From Methylophilus sp. 13 (GTDB lineage Bacteria > Pseudomonadota > Gammaproteobacteria > Burkholderiales > Methylophilaceae): 64,000 nt of DNA. The stretch lies in contig NZ_JADKYR010000003.1 in the NCBI RefSeq assembly GCF_015354335.1, positions 496,001-560,000 of the forward strand, read 5' to 3'. The translations under genes and the position numbers were made by a program. Positions 1 to 8,703 of this stretch are shown here, in pieces. The notes beneath the pieces were generated by a model. It saw only the letters and a list, made by a program, of their open reading frames with translations. It ran no database searches and was not told the DNA's origin. The stretch's first letter is position 1, and each line of letters starts with the position of its first letter.

Positions 1-1279
1 GCATCTGTGGCTAGGCCGCCTGATCATCTGGTCTGCGGCCATCATCACCGGGCTGGTCATTGTGTTGTTTGCCCGTGCCACCGAGTATGCCATCGCCTGG
101 TTTGATCAGATGCAATCGGCGCTCTGGTGGCTACCGCTCATCGTCATGCCCGTGGTAGGCATTTTTATAGTCTGGGCGACTAAGCGCTGGTTCGCCGGCG
201 CTGCCGGCAGCGGCATCCCGCAGACCATGGCGGCGCTTTCATATGAAGAACACCAGCCGATTGGCCATTTGGTGTCGATCAAAATTGCGATCTCCAAAAT
301 GTGTCTGGTCATCCTCGGTCTGGCCGCAGGCTTTTCCGCAGGCAGAGAAGGGCCTTCGGTGCAGGTGGGGGCCAGCATCATGCATGCCTTTCGCCGCTTT
401 TTGCCGCAAACCTTTCAAATCGACCCTAAACACCTGATTCTGGCCGGCGGAGCCGCGGGCATTTCGGCGGCGTTCAATACCCCGCTGGCAGGGATTATCT
501 TTGCCATAGAAGAGCTCAGCCGCAAATTTGAGCAAAGAACCAATGGCGTGATGATTTCGGCCATTGTCTTGTCCGGGCTGGTTTCGATTTCATTGCAAGG
601 CAACTATACCTATTTTGGCAGCCTGAGCGTGAGTCCGATTGATACGCAAATTTTGCTGCCCGTGCTGATTGGCGGGCTGGTGTGTGGCGTGTTTGGTGGT
701 ATCTTCAGCAAAACCCTGATTGAACTCACAGAAAACCTGCCAGGCAGAATCACCCGCTTGCGTACCCGCCACCCGCTGTACTGGACGGGCTTTTGTGCGC
801 TGCTGGTAGCCGGCCTGGGCATAGTCAGTCATGGTGCGGCCAATGGCTCAGGGTATTCACTCACCAAAGCCATGCTCAATGGTTCCATCAACGAAACCTG
901 GTACTACCCTGTGGTCAAATACCTCTCTACCATCTTCACCTATTTAAGCGGGATCCCCGGTGGCATTTTTGCCCCGGCCCTCTCCATAGGCGCAGGCATA
1001 GGCTATGACTTAGCCAGCATTTTTCATTACCACCACCTCACCATTGCTTTCAGTGCCTTGTGCATGGCCGGCTTTCTGGCCGGCGTAACACAAGCGCCCA
1101 TCACCTCGTTTATTATTGTCATGGAAATGATAGACGGGCATGAAATGGTGATCAGCCTGATGGCGGTGTCACTGATTGCCACCGTCACCTCGCGCATCTT
1201 CAGCCGCCCGCTTTATTCGGTACTTGCTGGCCAGTTTACCGCGGGCCCGCCAGATCAAAAGCGGCTGGATCACCCCTGA
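1..1279 (+). CDS. CLC-family chloride channel/transporter, 5' end outside window
   Basis: Integral membrane protein moving chloride (probably Cl-/H+ exchange) across the inner membrane. The frame is open to base 2, so the gene starts upstream; the GTG at 62 is internal. Family motifs appear in order: GSGIP near 206-220, GREGP near 341-355 (its Glu is the gating glutamate of the family), an EE pair near 508-513 (position of the proton-path glutamate in exchangers), and GGIFAPAL near 958-980. Hydrophobic segments run to the C-terminus. No CBS domains follow, so this is the short bacterial form. Presence of both glutamates favours an exchanger over a passive channel, which is inference from the family. 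Confidence 0.93.
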   Translation, partial: HLWLGRLIIWSAAIITGLVIVLFARATEYAIAWFDQMQSALWWLPLIVMPVVGIFIVWATKRWFAGAAGSGIPQTMAALSYEEHQPIGHLVSIKIAISKMCLVILGLAAGFSAGREGPSVQVGASIMHAFRRFLPQTFQIDPKHLILAGGAAGISAAFNTPLAGIIFAIEELSRKFEQRTNGVMISAIVLSGLVSISLQGNYTYFGSLSVSPIDTQILLPVLIGGLVCGVFGGIFSKTLIELTENLPGRITRLRTRHPLYWTGFCALLVAGLGIVSHGAANGSGYSLTKAMLNGSINETWYYPVVKYLSTIFTYLSGIPGGIFAPALSIGAGIGYDLASIFHYHHLTIAFSALCMAGFLAGVTQAPITSFIIVMEMIDGHEMVISLMAVSLIATVTSRIFSRPLYSVLAGQFTAGPPDQKRLDHP

Positions 1280-1426
1280 GGCCAGGCAGCCGTCAGAGAA
1301 CCACTAGCCGACCAAGTTTCGGCGTAGACTGGTGACCTCAATGACCGCGCACGCAGGCAGGCGAATCGTTTGCCCGCCTCACAGATGCCGTGCTTAGTCA
1401 ACCTCACAACGTCAGGAGTCCGCCTT

Positions 1427-1663
1427 ATGGAAGCGTCACTACACAGCCTCAACAATCTGTTTGCCCAACTCGGCTTGCCGAATAGTGATGCCGAGATTGA
1501 ACAGTTTATCCACACGCATCGTCAACTGGCCGGCACCATTTCACTGGCGGATGCCCCGTATTGGACACCGGCGCAAGCCGCTTTTTTAAGAGAAGAAATA
1601 TTGAAGGATGCGGACTGGGCAGAGGTCATCGACCAGCTGAATGCCAGGCTACATGCCAAATAA
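1427..1663 (+). CDS. DUF2789 family protein
   Basis: Small soluble protein of 78 residues. The sequence from MEASLHSLNNLFAQLGL through a central WTPAQAAFLREEI segment to a C-terminal DWAEVIDQLNARL matches the DUF2789 family as I know it; no function is established. I chose the ATG at 1427 because a CAGGAG ribosome-binding site lies at 1413-1418; an upstream in-frame ATG at 1370 lacks one. It stands alone between the CLC gene and the convergent metal-efflux operon, sharing the terminator at 1701-1733. Confidence 0.85.
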   Translation: MEASLHSLNNLFAQLGLPNSDAEIEQFIHTHRQLAGTISLADAPYWTPAQAAFLREEILKDADWAEVIDQLNARLHAK

Positions 1664-1700
1664 GGCGGAATGACTGTGCGGCTAAGCCTGTACAGCCTCT

Positions 1701-1733
1701 GATAAAAAAGCCGCAGTAGGCGGCTTTTTTATC
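1701..1733. terminator. Bidirectional rho-independent terminator
   Basis: A 14-bp perfect inverted repeat, with arms 1701-1714 and 1720-1733 around a 5-nt loop, has A-rich and T-rich outer edges. It can therefore end transcription both from the DUF2789 gene on the plus strand and from the metal-efflux operon on the minus strand. Confidence 0.9.
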
Positions 1734-1740
1734 AGGCATC

Positions 1741-4700
1741 TCATGCCAGCGCGGATGCAGTCTCTGGCTTGGTATGTCTGCCATGCAAGGCCTGATACAT
1801 CACCGGCAAAATAAACAGCGAAATCACTGACGAGAAGAACAACCCCCATACGATTACCGTCGCCAGCGGACGTTGTACATCCGAGCCCAGCCCCGTCGCG
1901 AGTGAGGCGGGCAGCAAGCCCAAGATCGCGACCAATGAGGCCATCATGACTGGCCGCATGCAAACGCTGGCCCCCTGAATAATCGCGGTATGCAAGGCCT
2001 GCCCCGGCGTTGAGTAGTTTTTAATGGTTTTAACCATGAGTACCCCGCTCATGATCGACACCCCAAACACGGCGGCAAAGCCAACCCCGGTAGACACATT
2101 CAGATGCATGCCGCGCATGAACAGCGCCAACAGCCCGCCCGCCAGCGCGGCGGGCAACACAGACAACACCACCAGCGTATCTCGATAGGATTTAAAAAAG
2201 AAAAACAGGATGGCAAAGATGATGGCCATGGTCAGCGGCACCAGCACCTTGAAGTGGTTGGCAGCACGGTCCAGATTTTCATACATGCCGATCCAGCTCA
2301 TGCGGTAGCCGTTTGGAATCACCATTTTTTGTGCCAGCAACTGTTGCGCTTCGGCGACGAAGCCTCCCTGATCGCGGCCACGGATGTCGCTGCGCACGGT
2401 GATTCTATGCTTGCCATCACCGCGGGCGATAATCGTTTGCCCATCTACCACACGGATGGTAGCGACCTGCGACAGCGGGATCGTCACGCCATCGGTGTTG
2501 GTCACCGGCAAGCGTTCTATGGCATTGACAGAGCTGATGGCCGCCTTGTCAAACTTGGCCACAATATCAAACCTGCGCTCGCCTTCGTAAATCACGCCCA
2601 CGGGTGCACCGCCAATCGCATTATCAATAAACGCCGAAAGATCATGAATATTGACTTTGTAGCGCGCGCACAAGGCACGGTTGGGCGTAATCACCAGCTG
2701 CGGCTGCGGCCCCTCCTGCTCAATGTTCACATCCACCGCACCGTCCACCGTTTTCAGCCAATCCTCAGACTGCCTGGCCAAGCCCAGTAACACATCAAGG
2801 TCTGGCCCGGAAAACTCCACCGCCATATCGGCCGAGGTGCCGTTAGAATCTTCTGTCACACTATCGATGATGGGCTGGGTAAAGTTGAATCGGGTGGTTG
2901 GAAACTCATTTCTAAATGCCTGCCCCAGGGCAACAATCAACTCGGCCTTGGTGGCAAACTGCTGCCAGCGCTCATGCGGTTGCGGCACAATCATCATCTC
3001 GATCCGGCTTGGCGGATACGGGTCGGTGCCGCTGTCATTGCGGCCGGTCTGAATGGTGGCATACTTCACCTCCGGGTACTGCAGCGCAATTTCGCGCAAG
3101 CGCTTGCCAAACAGTGCGGTCTGCTCAAGCGATGTCCCCTCCGGGAAATTGGCGCGTACCCAGACCACGCCTTCATCCATATATGGTAAAAACTCACTGC
3201 CGATTTTGGGCACCACCCACACCAGCAGCAAGATCAGGCTGGCAAACACCGCCAGCAGCGTTTTCGAGGCATGGCGCAACAAGTGCGTGATGCCACGGGT
3301 ATACCACTGATTCACGCGCTCGAGGACTGGGTTGTGCCGCTCCTTGAATCCCTGTTTAAAGATCATGGTCGCCAGCACCGGCACCACAAAGAATGAGAAT
3401 AAACTGGCACCTATCAATGCAAAAATAATGGTCATGGCCATGGGCCGGAATAACAAGCCCTCAATATGCGTGAGCGAGATCAGGGGCAAGAAGCCACCAA
3501 TAATCAGCAAAATTGAAACGAATACGGGTTTTTCCACCTCCAGCGTGGCATTGAGCACCGTGAGCTCCACCGATGGCGGATCCGCGACATGATTGCGCTC
3601 ATCCAAACGTCTGGCTATGTTTTCAGAAATGATGATTGCCCCATCCACCAGCACACCGAAATCAATCGCACCCAGTGACAGCAAGCCAATCGGGATATCG
3701 GTCAAATACATCACCAGCAAGGCAAACACCAACGCCACCGGAATGGTCAGCGCCACCAGAATAGCCAGCGAGGGCCGTCCAAAAAACAAGAACAGCACCA
3801 GCAACACCAGCGCAATGCCTAACACCACGCTATGCGTCACCGTATGCAAGGTGCTGTTGATCAGCTCACTGCGGTCATAAAACGGCACCAGCTGGACGCC
3901 CTTGGGCAGCATGCCATCGTTCAGCTCCTGTATCGCCTGCTTGACCCTGGCCAGCACCTCAGACGGGTTTTCGCCTTTTCTGAGCAAGACGATGCCTTCG
4001 ACAGATTCATCCACCGTATTCTTGCTAAAAATCCCGGCCGGAATCTTTTTGTTGATTTGCACACTGGCCACATCGCGCACGTAAATGGGCTGGCCATCGA
4101 TATTCTTGAGAAAACTATCCTCAATATTTTTCTTGCTCTTGATCGCACCTTCACCACGAATGACAAACGACATACTGCCTCGCGACAGCAGGCTGCCGCC
4201 CGAGTTGGCGTTGTTTAATTGCACCGCCTCAATCACATCATTCACCGACACATCGTAGCGACGCAATTGCGAGGGATTCAGAATAATGCCGTACTGTTTC
4301 TCATAGCCACCGAAATTGGTGACCTCGGCCACCCCATCCGCCCGCAACAATCTGGGGATCACCACCCAGTCATTCAGGGTGCGCAACTGCACCAGGTCGC
4401 TGCCCTCACCGCCGGTTAATTGATAGCGCACCATCTCCCCATACGCCGTCGCCAGTGGTCCCAGCTCGGCCTCAGCCCCCGGCGGCAACGTAAACAGTGA
4501 CAGTTTTTCCTGCACGCGCTGCCGCGCCCAGTAACTTTCGGTGCCTTCCTTGAAAATAAGCTGAATCACCGACAAACCAAAGATGGTCCGCGAGCGGACG
4601 GTCTCCACATTGGGGACATTTTTCATCAGGATTTCGAGCGGCACCGTGACCTGGCGCTCGACATCCTCGGGTGCCTTGCCCGGAAACACCGTAATGATCT

Positions 4701-4842
4701 GCACCATTTGCGATGAAATATCCGGATAGGCATCGATTTTCATGCGCGACAGGGAATACAGGCTCAACAGACTCAGCGCCACCAGCCCGCCGATGACGAT
4801 CCATTTGTACTGCAATGCCTCGCGAATCAATTTCGCCATCAT
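1741..4842 (-). CDS. czcA: CzcA-type heavy-metal RND efflux pump, inner-membrane subunit
   Basis: Proton-driven RND transporter (1033 aa) exporting divalent metal ions from cytoplasm or periplasm through a tripartite complex. The transmembrane-helix-4 motif is D394-F-G...D400...E407, with the spacing of the CzcA-type (Zn/Co/Cd-like) subgroup rather than CusA. The N-terminal helix is followed by the conserved DAYPDIS region; a large periplasmic loop, a second membrane set and a short C-terminus follow. The ATG at 4842 overlaps the TGA of the upstream adaptor gene by 4 nt, indicating translational coupling. The exact metal cannot be read from the sequence, and no metal-sensing regulator is visible next to the operon. 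Confidence 0.92.
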   Translation of the reverse strand: MMAKLIREALQYKWIVIGGLVALSLLSLYSLSRMKIDAYPDISSQMVQIITVFPGKAPEDVERQVTVPLEILMKNVPNVETVRSRTIFGLSVIQLIFKEGTESYWARQRVQEKLSLFTLPPGAEAELGPLATAYGEMVRYQLTGGEGSDLVQLRTLNDWVVIPRLLRADGVAEVTNFGGYEKQYGIILNPSQLRRYDVSVNDVIEAVQLNNANSGGSLLSRGSMSFVIRGEGAIKSKKNIEDSFLKNIDGQPIYVRDVASVQINKKIPAGIFSKNTVDESVEGIVLLRKGENPSEVLARVKQAIQELNDGMLPKGVQLVPFYDRSELINSTLHTVTHSVVLGIALVLLVLFLFFGRPSLAILVALTIPVALVFALLVMYLTDIPIGLLSLGAIDFGVLVDGAIIISENIARRLDERNHVADPPSVELTVLNATLEVEKPVFVSILLIIGGFLPLISLTHIEGLLFRPMAMTIIFALIGASLFSFFVVPVLATMIFKQGFKERHNPVLERVNQWYTRGITHLLRHASKTLLAVFASLILLLVWVVPKIGSEFLPYMDEGVVWVRANFPEGTSLEQTALFGKRLREIALQYPEVKYATIQTGRNDSGTDPYPPSRIEMMIVPQPHERWQQFATKAELIVALGQAFRNEFPTTRFNFTQPIIDSVTEDSNGTSADMAVEFSGPDLDVLLGLARQSEDWLKTVDGAVDVNIEQEGPQPQLVITPNRALCARYKVNIHDLSAFIDNAIGGAPVGVIYEGERRFDIVAKFDKAAISSVNAIERLPVTNTDGVTIPLSQVATIRVVDGQTIIARGDGKHRITVRSDIRGRDQGGFVAEAQQLLAQKMVIPNGYRMSWIGMYENLDRAANHFKVLVPLTMAIIFAILFFFFKSYRDTLVVLSVLPAALAGGLLALFMRGMHLNVSTGVGFAAVFGVSIMSGVLMVKTIKNYSTPGQALHTAIIQGASVCMRPVMMASLVAILGLLPASLATGLGSDVQRPLATVIVWGLFFSSVISLFILPVMYQALHGRHTKPETASALA

Positions 4843-5990
4843 GATGCAGCACTCTCGTCCGCATTCACAATCTCTACCGCCTTGATGGCCAACGGCTTGA
4901 GCAAAATGGCGCCATGCGCAATGATGGTGTCGTGTTCTCGCAGCCCGGACAGGATTTCAACCGATTTACGATCAAAATTATCGCCGATGGTCACTTCCAC
5001 CAGCTTCCAGGTATTCGGCTGGCTCAAGACAAAGACATAATCTTTTTTATTGAGATGAATCAGGGCCTCATTCGACACCAGCATTTTTTTGCGCTGTTCA
5101 GTGCCTAACTGGATATCGGCAAACATGCCGGGCCTGAGCTGATGCAGACTGTCCTGCAGCGCATAGTAAATGCGTAAGGAACGCTTCTCAAATGACACCA
5201 GCGGAGAAATACTCGCCAGCTTGCCTGCAAACGGTTTATCCGCATTGCCGTAAAATACGGTGGTCAGGGCCTGGCCCGCATACACCTTGCCGGCATTCAT
5301 TTCAGGCACATCGCCCGCCACCAACACTTCATCCGCCTTCAGGCGGATCAATAAATCAATGTCTATGCCCTGCTGAAACAGCTGACGTTCTGCATCCGCA
5401 CGGTTGTTTCTTGCCTGGTTTAAAGCGCTCTGAATATCAAACAGCGCTTTCTGCCCTTCCAGCTGCGCCTGCAGCAAGTTGGCTTCGGACAAGCTCAAGT
5501 CTCTGGCAGCTTCTGTGCCGATATCCACCAGTTTTTTCAGGCGTTCCACCTCTATCCGTTGCGAGTGCAACTTAGCCTCGTTCAGCTCGGCAGTTTTCTT
5601 GTACTGCTTGCTCAAAAACTCGATTTCATTGCCATCGTTTTTCCAGTTGGCATACAAACTGGAGATTTGCTGATTGATGAACTCATACTGCTCATCGTCG
5701 GCCGCGCTGGTCGGTTTTCGTTTGGCAATAATGCTGCCTGTCACGGTCAAGTCCGGCAAACTGACCGCTTGCAGTTGCAGCTGCTCGCGCAGAATCTTGC
5801 GATTAAAGGTAGAAGCCGGATCAATCAGGATTTGCCCGTTCCGCAACAGCGTCACTGCCTGCCCCTGCTGGGCCGGTGCCGATGCGACCGCAGGCTTGAC
5901 CGAGCGTGTAGCCATGTAATAGAGGCCGGCACCTACTATTCCCAACAACACCAGTGCAACCAGGGCGCCCTTTTTTTGTAATTGACTCAT
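4839..5990 (-). CDS. czcB: Periplasmic adaptor of metal RND efflux system (CzcB-like)
   Basis: Membrane-fusion protein bridging the RND pump and the outer-membrane channel. The product is about 383 aa from the ATG at 5990: an N-terminal single membrane anchor (residues about 8-26), a short linker, an alpha-helical hairpin rich in Lys, Glu and Gln, then beta-barrel/lipoyl-type segments ending in a LKPLAIKAVEIV-like tail. The frame extends 17 codons further upstream, but ATG 5990 overlaps the TGA of the upstream channel gene (ATGA), so it is the likely start. It lies second in a three-gene operon, coupled at both ends. No metal-binding His-rich N-terminus like that of the classical CzcB is seen. 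Confidence 0.88.
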   Translation of the reverse strand: MSQLQKKGALVALVLLGIVGAGLYYMATRSVKPAVASAPAQQGQAVTLLRNGQILIDPASTFNRKILREQLQLQAVSLPDLTVTGSIIAKRKPTSAADDEQYEFINQQISSLYANWKNDGNEIEFLSKQYKKTAELNEAKLHSQRIEVERLKKLVDIGTEAARDLSLSEANLLQAQLEGQKALFDIQSALNQARNNRADAERQLFQQGIDIDLLIRLKADEVLVAGDVPEMNAGKVYAGQALTTVFYGNADKPFAGKLASISPLVSFEKRSLRIYYALQDSLHQLRPGMFADIQLGTEQRKKMLVSNEALIHLNKKDYVFVLSQPNTWKLVEVTIGDNFDRKSVEILSGLREHDTIIAHGAILLKPLAIKAVEIVNADESAAS

Positions 5991-7375
5991 TTTAAAACCT
6001 GCTTCCCAATGGCTGCATTCAAGGCGTAGAGCGAATGCCAATAGTTGGATAACGTCATAATGTGTACGCGATTGGTTTCGCGGTAGTTTCTTTGCGCATC
6101 CAACAACTCGAACAGACTCTTGCCGCCCAGCGCGTAAGCCGCTTTCATCTTGTCACGGATCACTTTAGAAACACCCAGCTTGGTGTCTGCCTCATTGACC
6201 AGCACCAGATAAGAAGCGTCATAGATGTGGTAATTACGCTCGATTTCAGACCTGAGCTCAATCAGCTGCGTATCCAGATCCAGCTCACTCTGTCTTTTGA
6301 GTGATTTGGCCTTGGCAATATTGCCCTGGTTGCGGTCAAATACTGGCAACGAAACATCCACGCCTATGCCCCAGGCATTCTGATCCGGGAAACCAATCGC
6401 CTCTTTCTGAAACTGGCGGGTCACCCCCAAATGGGTCACCACCGAGGGATAAGCCTTGACCTCTTCAAGCTCGATATTGCCGACTGACTGTTCGATTTGC
6501 CGCTTTAGCATGGCGATATCCGGCCGGTTTTCCTCGGCCATCTGGATCAAATGCTCAGGATCACTGATCGGCTGCGGATGATCAATCTCCAGGCTGCCAA
6601 CCACGTGGATGACTTTGTTCTTTTGCATGCCAAGAAAGGCCTTGAGGCGGCTGATGGCATTTTCCACAGCCACCCGTTTGGCGCGCAACTCGGTTTGGCT
6701 GGAGAGCAAAGACAAATTCACTCTATCCAGCTCGATAGACCCGGCCCCGCCGATTAACACCCGTTTTTCCGTCAACGCTTTCAGGGCCGCCAGCTCGGTG
6801 AAATCCTCCTGCGCCAGCGCTTGCAGATTTTGCGCCTCCAGCACATCGTAAAAAGCTGCAATCGCCCCAGCAATGCGCAACCGGATAGTGTCATTCACAC
6901 TCGCCCTGGCCACCTCCACTCCGAGTTGGGCAGCACGCATCTCAGCCGCACGCTTGCCAAACACAAACCAATCAATCGGATATGCCACCCCGAGATCAAA
7001 CTGCGGAGGGCCGCCTTGGCGATTGACGTTAAAAGACTGATTCAGCGGCATCAAGGTATTAGAGACGTTCATCACCGGGTTAGGCGGCAACTTGGCCGTG
7101 ACCAGGTCCGCCTCGGCCTGATAAATGCCTTCCACCGCAGACTTGATTTGCGGGTCTGCCTGAAGTGCGAGATAGATGGTTTTGTTGAGATCGAGCGCCG
7201 TGTCTTCCAGCTGCTCAGCAGCCAGCGGTGAATGATTTTGATCGGGTAACCGGGCGGAGAGGCCGTCTTTGACAAAAGCGGGCGGAGCAATAACCTCCGC
7301 TGCAAAAGCAGGCATCTGCACGGCTGCCAACAGGAGCAGTAACAGCGGTCGGAGATGCGGAAACAATGACTTCAT
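5987..7375 (-). CDS. czcC: TolC-family outer-membrane channel of metal efflux (CzcC-like)
   Basis: Outer-membrane/periplasmic tunnel (462 aa). A cleavable signal peptide is clear: basic MK start, Leu-rich core, cleavage plausible after the AFA near residue 25. The rest is the long alternating helical pattern of the outer-membrane efflux family, with two internal repeats and motifs such as NRPDIAML and DVSLPVFDRNQGNIAKAK. First gene of the operon with the adaptor and pump genes; the 218-bp divergent region to its right must hold the promoter. No obvious metal-responsive operator palindrome was recognised there. Confidence 0.9.
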   Translation of the reverse strand: MKSLFPHLRPLLLLLLAAVQMPAFAAEVIAPPAFVKDGLSARLPDQNHSPLAAEQLEDTALDLNKTIYLALQADPQIKSAVEGIYQAEADLVTAKLPPNPVMNVSNTLMPLNQSFNVNRQGGPPQFDLGVAYPIDWFVFGKRAAEMRAAQLGVEVARASVNDTIRLRIAGAIAAFYDVLEAQNLQALAQEDFTELAALKALTEKRVLIGGAGSIELDRVNLSLLSSQTELRAKRVAVENAISRLKAFLGMQKNKVIHVVGSLEIDHPQPISDPEHLIQMAEENRPDIAMLKRQIEQSVGNIELEEVKAYPSVVTHLGVTRQFQKEAIGFPDQNAWGIGVDVSLPVFDRNQGNIAKAKSLKRQSELDLDTQLIELRSEIERNYHIYDASYLVLVNEADTKLGVSKVIRDKMKAAYALGGKSLFELLDAQRNYRETNRVHIMTLSNYWHSLYALNAAIGKQVLK

Positions 7376-7555
7376 AAAGGCGGCATTTCAAATGTCGTCC
7401 ATCATGAATCCATTTTGTGAAGGATTTATTACAACCGCCTAAAATGCCTGGTTTTCATGCCTAAAGCGCCTTTGCATGCCAGCCAGCATCGTAGCGAGAT
7501 TGCAAGCCTGCAGCACTCATACAATCAGTGCGCTGACACCCTTGCAGAAAAACGG

Positions 7556-7585
7556 TTGAATGCTCACTTGTACCACACTTAAAAT
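7556..7585 (+). promoter_or_regulatory. Sigma70-like promoter candidate before the 302-aa gene
   Basis: TTGAAT at 7556-7561 and TAAAAT at 7580-7585 are separated by 18 bp. Transcription would start near 7592, almost at the ATG at 7594, implying a very short or leaderless transcript. Judged by eye only. Confidence 0.35.
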
Positions 7586-7593
7586 AGGTCACT

Positions 7594-8502
7594 ATGATCG
7601 CCCGCTACGACTACAATCTACCCCCAGCACACAGCATCGTAAGGTTGCAAAACTTAAGCGTCACCGAGCAATCCCGGCTGCTGCCACAAGTGTTTGCCCT
7701 TGCCCGCGAGCAATACCCGGAATGGCCCGCAGAGCAGTTGCCTAATTGGCTGGCTGCCTTGGCGGGCGGCAATGCCAACGGCACCAAAATGGCTGTGTCG
7801 GTGGTGCTGGATGCGCAGGGTGAAGTCGCTGCCGCCAGTGCGCTGGAGCTGTATCGCAACGGCACCGCCATGATCAACTACAGCCTGGCCCGAAAAAGTG
7901 TCGAGCATGCTAGTGCCGAGCGTGATAGTGCCAAGCATAGTAGTCCCGAACAGAGCGCCGCGCTGATTTACGCCGCGACCAAAGACATGGCGGCGGGTAT
8001 TCAAGCCTTGCAGGCACAAGGCGAACCCATCCACTTTGTCGGCAAAGAGCATCATTTGCAAAGCCTGCGCGCGATTGCAGGCTATTATGCGGTGGGCCAG
8101 GTGCCGATTGACGGCCCGACCTCTTTGCTCATGCGTGAGGTGAAATATTACGAGGTCGCCTATGGTGACCCGAAACAAGTTGAAACTCAGGCCAGAATAG
8201 ACCATGCACTCATGCTGGCTGACCCTAAAGCAGGCTATGCCGAGGAAGAGAATGTGCACCTGTGGCTGCTGGGTGACTTTATCCCCAGCGCGCCCAACAA
8301 GCCCTTGGCCGAATCGCTGCGAGCGCTGGCAGACACCTATGCCCAAGAGCACAGCATCTTCCGCGAAAAAGACATACGCTTAGACCCTGGCTACAGATCG
8401 CTACACCAGCTGGCTGACCATTTGCCAGCAACGGCCACCTATCAACAAGCCGTGCAGGCCTCGGCGGTGGGCGCGGCGCAATGGCTGGGCTTGATTGAAT
8501 AA
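7594..8502 (+). CDS. Uncharacterised 302-aa soluble protein upstream of ovothiol genes
   Basis: I do not recognise this family. It is predicted soluble, with no signal peptide or membrane helix. The middle section (AVSVVLDAQGEVAAASALEL and following) resembles the central strands of GNAT acyltransferases, but the acetyl-CoA loop is not evident, so this is only a suggestion. Residues about 102-121 contain four tandem pentapeptides encoded by a 15-bp repeat. It precedes ovoA by about 200 bp in the same direction; a functional link to thiol metabolism is possible but unproven. Confidence 0.75.
   Translation: MIARYDYNLPPAHSIVRLQNLSVTEQSRLLPQVFALAREQYPEWPAEQLPNWLAALAGGNANGTKMAVSVVLDAQGEVAAASALELYRNGTAMINYSLARKSVEHASAERDSAKHSSPEQSAALIYAATKDMAAGIQALQAQGEPIHFVGKEHHLQSLRAIAGYYAVGQVPIDGPTSLLMREVKYYEVAYGDPKQVETQARIDHALMLADPKAGYAEEENVHLWLLGDFIPSAPNKPLAESLRALADTYAQEHSIFREKDIRLDPGYRSLHQLADHLPATATYQQAVQASAVGAAQWLGLIE
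7897..7956 (+). repeat. Four in-frame 15-bp tandem repeats
   Basis: Units begin at 7897, 7912, 7927 and 7942, each starting AGT, and encode SVEHA, SAERD, SAKHS and SPEQS. The length is a multiple of three, so copy-number change would keep the reading frame. Confidence 0.8.
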
Positions 8503-8570
8503 CAGCCTTGCCACCGTTTGCTGCGCACCCTATCCATCGCTACGACACAAATGCGTATCGTGCATTCAAA

Positions 8571-8598
8571 TTGAACCAATCATTTCAAATGCTATTCA
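8571..8598 (+). promoter_or_regulatory. Possible promoter before ovoA
   Basis: TTGAAC at 8571-8576 and TATTCA at 8593-8598 with a 16-bp spacer lie about 100 bp before the ovoA start. The match to sigma70 is weak. Confidence 0.25.
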
Positions 8599-8703
8599 AT
8601 AAACAAGCGCTGCCTGGGGATTTACATTCCCCCTGTGTGCGCTTATTTTCCAATCTCTAAAGATGCGCTTGATAGACAGGCCACGAAACCGATCACGACA
8701 GAC

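Noticed and set aside
1370..1426. Longer start of the DUF2789 gene at 1370
   Set aside because: No ribosome-binding site, and the family starts at the MEAS sequence at 1427.
2104..4218. Plus-strand frames such as 2104-2790 and 3832-4218
   Set aside because: Antisense to the well-supported metal RND pump gene.
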